This document shows, piece by piece, positions 36,244 to 43,840 of a stretch of 64,000 bases of DNA; position 1 is the first letter of the stretch, and the number at the start of each line of letters is the position of its first letter. Origin of the DNA: Acidimicrobiia bacterium (GTDB taxonomy: Bacteria > Acidobacteriota > Terriglobia > Bryobacterales > Bryobacteraceae); the NCBI GenBank assembly GCA_016871315.1, contig VFZE01000014.1:1-64000 (forward strand), given 5' to 3'. The notes under the pieces were generated by a model. The model saw nothing but the letters and a program-made list of their open reading frames with translations. It was not told the origin of the DNA and did not search any database. The position numbers and the translations under genes were made by a program.

Positions 36244-37544
36244 GCCAGCCCTTCCAGCGCCCCCGTGCTGTCGCCGAAGCTCTTCTCCATCACACCCATC
36301 CGGTTCAGCAACGCCAGGTGCAGGTTGCACAGCGGCGTCTTTAGCGGAGCCCGCAGCCTCCTGCCGGGCCGCAGCGTCCCCTTGCCGCGCCCCGCCAGAA
36401 TCAGCGGCAGATTCTCCTCCAGATGCCGGTTCCCGTCCTTCAGCGACGATCCAAACAAGATCATCGAATTGTCCAGCAGCGACCGTCCGCCTTCATCCAG
36501 GCTCCGCGCCTTGTTCAGGAAATAGGCCACCTGCTCCACGTGCCAGGTCACAATCTTCTCGTACTGCGACCGCTTCTCCTCCTCGTTCCTGTGGTGCGAC
36601 AGCGAATGGAACCCGCCCTTCACCCCCGGCAGGAACGAATAATCCTGCTGCGTCTGCGCATCGCCCATCATGAACGTCGCGATCCGCGTCGTGTCCGTCC
36701 AGAAGGCCAGCAGCAGAATATCCATCATCAGCCGCACGTGCTCCTGGTGCGTGCTCGGAATCCCGGAAGGCCGCTCCAACGGGAACTTGCCTTCGTTCAC
36801 CCAGCGCTTCTGCGGCTGCTTTGCCGCCTCCAGGCGCTTCTCCACCGCGCGTAGCGATTCGAAGTATTCGTCCAGCCTGTTCTGATCGCCGCGGCTGCGC
36901 TCGCGCCGCAGCGCCTTCGCCTCTTCCTGCACGAGGTCCAGCACGCTCGACTCCACCGGCGACTTCGAAGTCCGGAACAAGCGGTCAAAGGCCAGTTGCG
37001 GGTTCACTTCCTTGGGAACCGGCGTGTGCGGATCGCGCCAGCAGATGAACGAACCGTACATCCGCGCAAAGCCGCCGCCCGCCGTATCAATACCCGTCCG
37101 CGGCACATCAATGCCCAACTCAAACGACGGCAGCGGCGTCTGCGATCCGATATGCTGCGCCGCCAGCTGATCCGCGCTGGTTCCGCCGGAATCGAGATCA
37201 TTCCCCGAAGTCCGCTCCACGTAACCGCCCGACAGCCACGCCGGAACCTTCGGCCAGTGCCCGTTGCGCCCGACCGTATTCTTATTCCAAAGATTCTCAA
37301 GCAGCAGGAATTCGCTCTTCAAATTCTCGAGCGGCTTCAAGTGCGGCGTGAACTCGTAATCCTCGCCGTCTCCCGCCGGGGTCCAGTGATCCGGCCGCAC
37401 CCCGTTCGGCATGAACAGAAATGCCATACGCAGCGGCGGCTCACTCCGCTTCGCAGTGGCAGCGCCAAGCGACTCCAGCCACGGCAGCGACATCGCCGCT
37501 CCCAATCCCCGCAATACCGTCCTGCGCGATATCTCTTTTTTCAT
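36240..37544 (-). CDS. Tat-exported DUF1552 protein (second copy)
   Basis: A 434-residue paralogue of the protein at 31104-32435, starting with a twin-arginine signal (EISRRTVLRGLGAAMSLPWLES, about 3-25). The DUF1552 hallmarks are FLFMPNGVRPDHWTPAGDG, DYSFLPGVKGGFHSLSHHRN and NSMILFGSSLKDGNRHLEENLPLILAG. It follows the second DUF1592 gene by about 30 bases on the minus strand, and its stop overlaps the GTG of the SelA-like gene (GTGA). The three genes therefore form a coupled operon whose products are probably all periplasmic. Confidence 0.92.
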   Translation of the reverse strand: MKKEISRRTVLRGLGAAMSLPWLESLGAATAKRSEPPLRMAFLFMPNGVRPDHWTPAGDGEDYEFTPHLKPLENLKSEFLLLENLWNKNTVGRNGHWPKVPAWLSGGYVERTSGNDLDSGGTSADQLAAQHIGSQTPLPSFELGIDVPRTGIDTAGGGFARMYGSFICWRDPHTPVPKEVNPQLAFDRLFRTSKSPVESSVLDLVQEEAKALRRERSRGDQNRLDEYFESLRAVEKRLEAAKQPQKRWVNEGKFPLERPSGIPSTHQEHVRLMMDILLLAFWTDTTRIATFMMGDAQTQQDYSFLPGVKGGFHSLSHHRNEEEKRSQYEKIVTWHVEQVAYFLNKARSLDEGGRSLLDNSMILFGSSLKDGNRHLEENLPLILAGRGKGTLRPGRRLRAPLKTPLCNLHLALLNRMGVMEKSFGDSTGALEGLA

Positions 37545-37574
37545 CCCAGTTTCCTGCCTTACCTCAGCCTATCA

Positions 37575-39890
37575 CTACCTCACAGCCTTCTGGCGCTCTC
37601 TTTTCTTCGCCGGCGCGGAATGTTCAGTCTGCAATCCTTCACTTTGACTGTTGCGGAACGGCACGCTCAGCGCCACATCCCGCACCAGCCTCCGCGCGCG
37701 ATACCCGTCTTTTTCAAGCGCCGTCACCAGCCGGTGCACCGTGCAATGATCGCCGTCCTGCAACCCGCGCCCCAGCGCATACCCAAGCACCTTGCCCGCC
37801 ATGTGCCTGAGAAACTCCTCTTTCCGCTTCACCAGAATCTCCCGCAACTCCGCCGGCCCGTCGAACTTCTCACCCGACGGCAGCATCCCCGTCGCGTCCA
37901 CCGGACGCCCGCTCTCGCTATCCCGCCAACGCCCCATCCAGTCGAAATTCTCCAGTCCCAGCCCGATCGGGTCCATCACGTTGTGGCACGCCGAGCAGGA
38001 CGGATCGGCGCGATGCCGCGCCAGCTTCTCGCGCATCGTCTTCCCCGCGTCCTGCTTTCCGCCGGTCTCGAGTCCCGGCACATCCGGCGGCGGCGACGGC
38101 ACCGGAGTCCCGAACAGCGTCTCCAGCACCCACGCCCCGCGCAGCACCGGACTGCTCTGCTTATAGTGTGACGTCATCGCCAGAACCGAACCCAGTCCCA
38201 GCACGCCGCCGCGCCGCGCGTCCGGCCACATCACCTTTTGAAACTCCGCCCCCGCCGTTACCTTTCCCTCCAGCTCATAAAACCGCACAAGCCGCTCCGT
38301 CAGGAACGAGTAGTTCGCCGTCAGCAGTTCCAGCAAACTCCGGTTCTCGCCGATCAAGTGATGGAACAGCAGCACCGGCTCCTGCCGCAGATCCGCCGAC
38401 ACCTCCGGCGTATAGTAATGTTGCAGTTCCGTCAGCATTGGCACCACGCGTCCGCCGACATCCTTTGTCCCCAGCCACTGCCCCACGAAACTATCGGCGA
38501 AACCGCGCGACCGTGGATCATCCAGCATCCGCTCCACCTGCGCCGCCAGCACCAGCTCATCCTGCAGCCGCCCTTCATCGGCCAGCCGCAACAATTCCTC
38601 ATCCGGCATCGACGACCACAGGAAATAGGACAATCGCGACGCCAGCTCATGACTTGACACCGGATGTATCCCCGGCCCCGCCAGCTCCTTCTCAATCCGG
38701 AACAGAAAATGTGGTGACAGCAGCGCCGACTTCAGCGCCAGCTTGATCCTTTCCTCATACGGATCGCCCCGCTCGGCCGCCTGATCGTAAAGGGCTAAGT
38801 AGCGCGCCACCTCCTGCGTCTGTACCGGCCGGCGGAACGCACGCCGCAAAAACCGCCCCAGCAGCCGCTCTGCTGCCTTGCGCGGCTCGAACGGCGCTTG
38901 CCCCGGCTCCATCCCGAACAACCGGTAATGCAGCACGCGCTTTTCCGGCGTTGGGTCGGCCTGCCGGTGCTCCACCGTCAGGCTGTAAAAATCGGCCGGC
39001 GAATCGTCCGTCATCACCGTCACCGTATGCGATCCGCGTGTCAGCCGTGCAAGGTGAATACGCGCCGTGGCACCGCCGTTGGCATCCTTCTGGTACTGCA
39101 AAGCCGCCGCGGCGCCCCCATCCACCTTCACGAACATCTTCCGCTCGCGGTCCCGCGGCCGTTCAATCGAAACGCGCAGGCTGTAGTCGCCCTCGATGTA
39201 TATCGCAAAGCTGGCCGACACCTCTTCATTCGGCCCCAGCACGCGCGCTGCCTTCTCGCGCGGCGCGGCGGGCGCCATCTCCGCCGACCGGAATACCTTG
39301 TTCAACGGCGGCGTGATGATCGCCCTGTCCACCGCCTGCTGCGCGGCCTCCAGATACCGCTCCATCATCATCGGCGGAATAAACAAGGTCTCCGCATTCG
39401 TATCGAACCCCTCCCCGCCCGCCTCGTCCACCGGAAACAGGTCCGACACGGGCAAATCCACACCCAGCAAATCCCGTAATGTCGCGTGATACTCGCGCCG
39501 GTTCAGCCGCCGCGCCATCGCCGGACCCGCGTAATCCCCTCCGCTGCACGCCGTCTGCCGCAGCCGCTCCTCCACCCAGCTCACAATCCGGAACCGGTCA
39601 TCCTCGCTCAGCTTCGATTCGCCCGGCGGCATAGTCCGGTTGCGCAATTGCGCCGCCACGCTGCGCCACAACCCGCGCTTCGTTTCGATGTCGGCCGCCT
39701 CTTGCGCCCTCAGAAAATCAAACCGGTTCTTCGCGTTCGCCGGATTGTGGCATGCCATGCAATTGGCCGCCAGCGCAGGCTTGATATGCAGCCCGAACTC
39801 ATCACCCTGCGCGTACAGCGCCCCTGCCGCCAGAACCAGTAAAATGAGCACTATTGCAACTCTACAATCGGTGGATCGCCCGCGCAACAA
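37575..39890 (-). CDS. Planctomycete-type cytochrome protein, DUF1592 family (second copy)
   Basis: A 771-residue exported protein, longer than its paralogue at 29.2 kb because of an added carbohydrate-binding-like beta domain (about 220-320, DYSLRVSIERPRDRERKMF...HTVTVMTDD). A hydrophobic stretch (about 11-30) is the signal. Haem motifs are CMACH near 48 and CSACH near 630, and DUF1592/1588/1585 segments (ELASRLSYFLWSSMPDEEL, SSPVLRGAWVLETLFGTPVPSPPPDVPGL) are clear. TTG 39890 is chosen because GGGGGAG lies seven bases upstream; the GTG at 39923 is an alternative. That Shine-Dalgarno lies inside the left inverted repeat. Confidence 0.87.
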   Translation of the reverse strand: MLRGRSTDCRVAIVLILLVLAAGALYAQGDEFGLHIKPALAANCMACHNPANAKNRFDFLRAQEAADIETKRGLWRSVAAQLRNRTMPPGESKLSEDDRFRIVSWVEERLRQTACSGGDYAGPAMARRLNRREYHATLRDLLGVDLPVSDLFPVDEAGGEGFDTNAETLFIPPMMMERYLEAAQQAVDRAIITPPLNKVFRSAEMAPAAPREKAARVLGPNEEVSASFAIYIEGDYSLRVSIERPRDRERKMFVKVDGGAAAALQYQKDANGGATARIHLARLTRGSHTVTVMTDDSPADFYSLTVEHRQADPTPEKRVLHYRLFGMEPGQAPFEPRKAAERLLGRFLRRAFRRPVQTQEVARYLALYDQAAERGDPYEERIKLALKSALLSPHFLFRIEKELAGPGIHPVSSHELASRLSYFLWSSMPDEELLRLADEGRLQDELVLAAQVERMLDDPRSRGFADSFVGQWLGTKDVGGRVVPMLTELQHYYTPEVSADLRQEPVLLFHHLIGENRSLLELLTANYSFLTERLVRFYELEGKVTAGAEFQKVMWPDARRGGVLGLGSVLAMTSHYKQSSPVLRGAWVLETLFGTPVPSPPPDVPGLETGGKQDAGKTMREKLARHRADPSCSACHNVMDPIGLGLENFDWMGRWRDSESGRPVDATGMLPSGEKFDGPAELREILVKRKEEFLRHMAGKVLGYALGRGLQDGDHCTVHRLVTALEKDGYRARRLVRDVALSVPFRNSQSEGLQTEHSAPAKKRERQKAVR

Positions 39891-39891
39891 A

Positions 39892-39930
39892 GGGGTCACT
39901 CCCCCATTGGTCAAATATTGCACGTTAAGG
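39892..39930. repeat. Left arm of 39-bp inverted repeat pair
   Basis: This copy reads inward as GGGGTCACTCC...GGTCAAATATTGCACGTTAAGG and pairs in inverted orientation with 42327-42365, 35 of 39 positions identical. It contains GGGGGAG on the minus strand, which serves as the ribosome binding site of the DUF1592 gene starting at 39890. Confidence 0.85.
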
Positions 39931-40039
39931 GACTGAGGCCATGGCGGGCACCGAGTGGCACGGTAGGGTTGTTTTCCTCAGCCCACTGCCTCACTCTTTG
40001 CACGGCGCGGCCGGCTGCAATCTGGTATGGTTTCTTCAT
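39911..40039 (-). CDS. Small ORF of 42 codons, possible transposase N-terminal remnant
   Basis: Translation gives MKKPYQIAAGRAVQRVRQWA followed by EENNPTVPL and an unrelated tail ending in the inverted repeat. AAAGGAGAG stands eight bases before the ATG, an excellent ribosome binding site. That site is part of the outer stem of the three-way junction at 40042-40106. The basic helical N-terminus reminds me of transposase N-termini, but I cannot name the family. The tail from residue 30 is encoded by the direct repeat and the inverted repeat, so the ORF looks cut off by a deletion junction. Confidence 0.4.
   Translation of the reverse strand: MKKPYQIAAGRAVQRVRQWAEENNPTVPLGARHGLSPLTCNI
39933..39958. 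repeat. 26-bp direct repeat, copy 1
   Basis: Begins CTGAGGCCATGGCGGGCACC and is identical over 26 bases to 40467-40492. It sits two bases inside the left inverted repeat. The distance between copies is 534 bases. Confidence 0.85.
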
Positions 40040-40041
40040 TA

Positions 40042-40106
40042 GCGACTCTCCTTTCAATGGTTGAAAACATTGCCCAGAGGCTACCACGCCTCTGGGCGAG
40101 AGTCGC
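40042..40106 (-). promoter_or_regulatory. Three-way-junction leader burying the Shine-Dalgarno of the 42-codon ORF
   Basis: Read on the minus strand, the outer stem is GCGACTCTC (40106-40098) with GAGAGTCGC (40050-40042), nine pairs. Inside are a ten-pair hairpin GCCCAGAGGC-GTGGTA-GCCTCTGGGC (40097-40072) and a six-pair hairpin TTTCAA-CCA-TTGAAA (40066-40052). GGAG of the ribosome binding site is partly in the outer stem, two bases before the ATG of the small ORF. Every pair is Watson-Crick. The layout is that of a translational control element. Confidence 0.5.
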
Positions 40107-40256
40107 AACTTTCAACGAACTACCGGGCAATCTCCCGTACCGTGTGATCTCCCGAACATCAGGGGAAAAGAATCGGACTAGTGATGCTATCATCACCGCT
40201 CATCCGCTTGCAATCGGGAGCCGCATTTCAACGTACTGGAGAAGCTCACCGCAGCG

Positions 40257-40305
40257 GTCAAGGCTGCGCCGTCTTCGGCGCACCGCGTAGCGGCTTGGCC
40301 TTGAC
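40257..40305. ncRNA. Compact three-way junction, structured RNA candidate
   Basis: Closing stem GTCAAGGC (40257-40264) with GCCTTGAC (40298-40305). Within it are TGCGCC-GTCTTC-GGCGCA (40265-40282) and CCGC-GTA-GCGG (40283-40293). It lies 25 bases from the larger fold at 40331 and may be one domain of the same RNA. The strand is not determined. Confidence 0.4.
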
Positions 40306-40330
40306 GGCGAGGATGAGCGCATAGACTGGA

Positions 40331-40474
40331 GGCCTGGGGAACAGGCGTTTTGAGCGACCAGCGGGAGCGCCCCGTAGGGCAATAACACCTGATCCCCTGC
40401 CAGACGGCGAGTCGGGGAGAGTCGAGAGAGGGGAACTCCTCTCTCGTAGGGTCGCAGGGGCAACGCCTGAGGCC
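40331..40474. ncRNA. Four-helix structured RNA candidate
   Basis: A long closing helix is formed by GGCCT (40331-40335) with AGGCC (40470-40474), CAGGCGTT (40342-40349) with AACGCCTG (40462-40469), and GCGACC (40354-40359) with GGTCGC (40450-40455), separated by a GGGGAA bulge and a small internal loop. It encloses three hairpins: GCCC-CGTA-GGGC (40369-40380), a CCCC/GGGG plus GCC/GGC hairpin (40394-40417), and CGAGAGAGG-GGAACT-CCTCTCTCG (40423-40446). No convincing protein is encoded on either strand. I do not recognise the class; an orphan HEARO/omega-type or IS-associated RNA is one possibility. The strand is undetermined. Confidence 0.5.
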
Positions 40475-40492
40475 ATGGCGGGCACCGAGTGG
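40467..40492. repeat. 26-bp direct repeat, copy 2
   Basis: Identical to 39933-39958. Its first eight bases form the 3' side of the closing helix of the four-helix RNA candidate. The gap from here to the hydrolase start at 40599 contains no other gene that I can see. Confidence 0.85.
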
Positions 40493-40598
40493 GTTTGCGC
40501 AGGTCCTGGCGGGAGGGAAACTCTACACTGCGCCGTTACTCAGGAGAATCGGCACAAAGCGGCCTCGAGTGGTAGTATCGCTGGCTGGGGGTAGCCGT

Positions 40599-42182
40599 AT
40601 GGCTGAATCTCGGAAGCTCGCGCTTCTGCCACTGATACCGTTCCTGCTGCCGACGCAGGTGCTCTGCCTCGACGGGTATTGGCAAGGCTCCGCACTCTTT
40701 CGCGGGCAGTGGCGCTTCATGGAAGCCGAGTTCTCGGAAAGCCCTCAAGTCCGGGCCAAGATCGATCTGCCCCAGCAACGTCACGAGCTAAAGAACTTCA
40801 AGCAGGGAAACGGCGTGTTGGAGTTCACTTTGCAGCGCGGCTCGTCCGAACTGAATTGCCGGGGAACGCTGCGCGACGACTGGATCGTTGGAGCTATTGA
40901 AGTCCAGTCGTCGCATGGCGCGTTCCAGTTGAGGAGGGTGGCAGACCGCCAGTTTCGACGACTCGCAGATGTTTTGGGCACCTACCGGGCCGGCGATGGC
41001 CGACTCATATCTGTTGCGAAGTTCGGATTCGGCGATGACGTCGAACGGCTTTCGCTGCTTGACTCGAAGATCGGTTCTTGGGGAATGCTGCTGCACCAGA
41101 CGGGTAATCGTTTCTCGTTCATGCCAGCCAGGTACGCCCCCTTTCCGGCAACCATGCAGGTGGAGTTCACACTGGACGCATCATCGGCTGCGCATACGGT
41201 TCGCCTCATCGACAAGGGTAAGGTCGTTGCCGTGGCAAGCCGCGTTGAACCCTACCGGGAGCACGCAGTCCGCTTCCCCGGCGAGGGTGTAGTGCTGTCA
41301 GGTACGCTAATCAAGCCGGCCAGTCACCCGCCACACCCGGCGATCGTGGTCCTCCACAGCTCCGGGCACCAGTCGCGCAACGGCCCGGTGGCATATTTCA
41401 GGCTTCTTGCGAACTTTTTCGCAGCGCAAGGGATCGCCACTCTGATCTACGACAAGCGTGGAGTCGGTGAGTCGACCGGCGAGTGGGCTACTGCTTCATT
41501 TGATGATCTGGCGGGAGACGGGTTGAAGGCGATTGAGTTTCTGAAATCACAAGCCGACATCGACTCCAAGCGCATCGGGCTCTGGGGAATCAGTCAGGGC
41601 GGATGGTTAGCGCCGCTCGCGGCATCACGTTCCAGCGACGTGGCGTTCATTGTTCCCGTTTCTGGCCCCGCGGTGGGCACCGGTGAGCAGGAGATCTATC
41701 GCGTTGTCAATTGGCTGAGGAAAGAAGGCTTCACATCAGATGAAGTAACGGCGGCGGAGCACCACATGAGGCTTTTCTTCGCCGTTGTCGACGAGAAAGC
41801 GGGCTGGGATTCGCTGGAAGCTTCAACAAAGCGAGCCCGTAATTCCCGCTGGGCATCGTTCGTCCAGTTGCCTTCCTCGTTGAAGGATCTGACGTGGTGG
41901 ATGCGGATGCGGGGATTTGATCCGGCGAAGCTCACAGCCGGGCTTACCTGCCCCAGTTTGCATCTCTTCGGATCACTGGATGATGACGTCCCCACCAATG
42001 AGAGCGCGCGGATTCTGGCTTCCCTGCCGGGGAAGGAGCGCCGAACTGTGAAGGTGTTCAAAGGTGCCGACCATTTCATGTTGGTCGTGCCCAAAGCGGA
42101 CACCACCGGGTTAATGCCTGTGTTGTCGCCGGGGTACCTCGAAACGATGGTGGCGTGGGTGCGCAGTCTCACGCGACGATGA
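40599..42182 (+). CDS. Secreted alpha/beta hydrolase
   Basis: A 527-residue exported protein. A signal peptide (about 1-22, LALLPLIPFLLPTQVLC) precedes a beta-rich N-terminal region of unknown type (about 25-230). An alpha/beta hydrolase domain of the dienelactone hydrolase / prolyl oligopeptidase type follows. The oxyanion strand is VVLHSSGHQSRNG, the nucleophile elbow GISQGG (Ser about 331), the acid in LFGSLDDDVP (about 457) and the base in GADHFM (about 491). ATG 40599 follows GGGGG and starts the signal. It is the only intact protein gene between the two inverted repeats and could be cargo of a decayed mobile unit. The substrate is probably an ester. Confidence 0.85.
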   Translation: MAESRKLALLPLIPFLLPTQVLCLDGYWQGSALFRGQWRFMEAEFSESPQVRAKIDLPQQRHELKNFKQGNGVLEFTLQRGSSELNCRGTLRDDWIVGAIEVQSSHGAFQLRRVADRQFRRLADVLGTYRAGDGRLISVAKFGFGDDVERLSLLDSKIGSWGMLLHQTGNRFSFMPARYAPFPATMQVEFTLDASSAAHTVRLIDKGKVVAVASRVEPYREHAVRFPGEGVVLSGTLIKPASHPPHPAIVVLHSSGHQSRNGPVAYFRLLANFFAAQGIATLIYDKRGVGESTGEWATASFDDLAGDGLKAIEFLKSQADIDSKRIGLWGISQGGWLAPLAASRSSDVAFIVPVSGPAVGTGEQEIYRVVNWLRKEGFTSDEVTAAEHHMRLFFAVVDEKAGWDSLEASTKRARNSRWASFVQLPSSLKDLTWWMRMRGFDPAKLTAGLTCPSLHLFGSLDDDVPTNESARILASLPGKERRTVKVFKGADHFMLVVPKADTTGLMPVLSPGYLETMVAWVRSLTRR

Positions 42183-42326
42183 CCTCTCCTGTCAGACCTG
42201 GCCAAGTGGTTCCTTGGATAGCCCTTGCCTTGTCGCCCAGCGTAGAGGAAACAGTGCCGCGCGCTCTCGGAGGGTCACTCCTCTGATGGTGATGAGCTTA
42301 TGTGGTCGCCAGAAACGCACCCTTCT

Positions 42327-42365
42327 CCTTAACGTGCAATATTTGACCGTTGGAGGAGTGGCCCC
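42327..42365. repeat. Right arm of 39-bp inverted repeat pair
   Basis: Inverted copy of 39892-39930 with four mismatches. Read outward it ends with TTGGAGGAGTGGCCCC, again a Shine-Dalgarno-like GGAGGAG. The Oar-like receptor fragment begins at the very next base. A shorter match, GGGTCACTCC, also occurs at 42272-42281. Between the hydrolase stop and this repeat (42183-42326) I see no gene. Confidence 0.85.
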
Positions 42366-43128
42366 GAAGTCAACGGCAAGCTGCCCATCCTGCGCAATCC
42401 CTACCAGGCCACCGGAGCCTCCTCCTATCAAATCAGCGACGGTCTTTTCCTCAACAACGCCTCCACCTCCAACTTCGCTCCGCGCTTCGGCTTCGCCTGG
42501 GATCCCTTCCGCACTGGCAAAACTTCCATCCGAGGCGGCTTCGGCCTCTTCTTCGACACGCCCTACAACGGCGACCTCATCGACCCCGCTGTCGTCGCGC
42601 CTCCTTTTCGTCTCCCGCCGCGAACTCAACGCGCGCATTCCGCAGATCCTGCCCGACGGCCGCAAATTCTTCCCCACAACCGCGCCCAAGTGGAACCCCG
42701 CCGTCGGCAGCATGACCCTGTTCGCCACCGACTCGAAGGCCTGGTACGACGGTCTGCAAACCAGCTTCCGCCAGCGCTTCCGCAACAGCTTCACGCTCGA
42801 CCTCGGCTACACATTCTCGAAAGCCATCGATCAGGCGCCCGTCGCCATCCTGACCTCCGGCAATCCCGTTACCGGCGACATGGACCGCTGGTACGATCCC
42901 AACGCCTTCGAGCTTCCCCAAGCCGGCTTCTTCGGCAATCTTGGCCGCAACACTTTGATCGGCCCGCCGTTTGCCAACTTCGACCTGCCCGGTAACGCCC
43001 AGAACGCGACCTCGGCCCGCTTCATCTTCACCGATACCTCCGGCCGGGCCAACCTCGCCGCCACGCGCCCCGTCAAGACCACTAACGACCCGCGCGAAAT
43101 CCAGTTCGCCCTCAAACTTATCTGGTAA
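42366..43128 (+). pseudogene. Oar-like TonB-dependent receptor fragment, frameshifted
   Basis: The C-terminal part of an outer-membrane receptor of the carboxypeptidase-regulatory/Oar type common in Acidobacteriota. The first 230 bases read, in one frame, [15 protein letters not shown], then [13 protein letters not shown] and [11 protein letters not shown], typical of the late barrel. After about 42600 the homology continues in another frame: [29 protein letters not shown], and a proper C-terminus ending FALKLIW. The N-terminal plug, most of the barrel and a central block are missing. The fragment begins directly at the inverted repeat, so the truncation and the repeat are probably linked. 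Confidence 0.8.
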
Positions 43129-43130
43129 CC

Positions 43131-43144
43131 GCCCCGCCAGGGGC
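43131..43144. terminator. Small GC hairpin after the receptor fragment
   Basis: GCCCC-GCCA-GGGGC stands two bases after the receptor stop codon. It has no U-tract. It could be the old transcription end of the receptor gene. Confidence 0.3.
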
Positions 43145-43161
43145 TCCGTCCAAGTTCACAG

Positions 43162-43791
43162 ATGAAACGAGCCCTCATCCTCGTGCTGGCCGCCGCGCCC
43201 CTACTCGCGCAACCGTACGCTTTCCGCAAGCACTACATCTCCGCCGGCGGCGGTGGCGGCGTCCCCGCCAACGACCTTTCGCCCTTCTTCTCCGCCAGCC
43301 CCGTTGTCGGTTTCCACTACGGTTACCGCTTCCACGAATACTTCCAAATCGACGCCGGCTTTGACGCCGTCTTCCACGCCGCCAAGGTCCGCGATTTCTT
43401 TCAAAGCGAAATCGGCGACCTGCGCATTCGCGACTTCCAGTACATGGTCCCCCTTGGCGGACGCGCCATTCTCCCCATCGCCTCCAACCGCGTTCTGCTC
43501 AGCTTCGGCGGCGGCGCCGCCTACCTCCGCTACCAGGAATCCATCCGCCAGCCCTTCGGCGACTCCGGCTTCCGGTTTGAATGTCCCGTCTGCCGCTCCC
43601 GCTCCGGTTGGGGCTACTACGGCCTGATCGGCGGCAGCGTCGCCCTCGATCGCGCCCAGCATTTCCGGCTCGGCGTCACCACGCGCCTCTACCGCGCCGA
43701 CACCACCGGCGACGCCTTCGGCCTCCTTCCGCCCGTCCGTTCCTCCGACAGCTGGGTCAACACCGCCGCGGAGTTCACGTTCAGCTTTTGA
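43162..43791 (+). CDS. Outer-membrane beta-barrel protein
   Basis: A 209-residue exported protein. The signal peptide is MKRALILVLAAAPLLAQ (about 1-17). The mature part alternates short amphipathic strands and turns (HYISAGGGGGV, VGFHYGYRFHEYFQIDAGFDAVF, RVLLSFGGGAAYLRYQES, YYGLIGGSVALDRAQHFRLGVTTRLYR) and ends in AEFTFSF. A terminal Phe after alternating aromatics is the usual barrel insertion signal. The pattern fits an eight-stranded OmpA/OmpX-like porin fold. Two cysteines (CPVC) lie near residue 139. It follows the receptor fragment by 33 bases. The function is unknown. Confidence 0.75.
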   Translation: MKRALILVLAAAPLLAQPYAFRKHYISAGGGGGVPANDLSPFFSASPVVGFHYGYRFHEYFQIDAGFDAVFHAAKVRDFFQSEIGDLRIRDFQYMVPLGGRAILPIASNRVLLSFGGGAAYLRYQESIRQPFGDSGFRFECPVCRSRSGWGYYGLIGGSVALDRAQHFRLGVTTRLYRADTTGDAFGLLPPVRSSDSWVNTAAEFTFSF

Positions 43792-43840
43792 GAAGCCTCG
43801 CTCCTTGCACCAGCATTCCTCCAACTGATAGCCTGACCCG

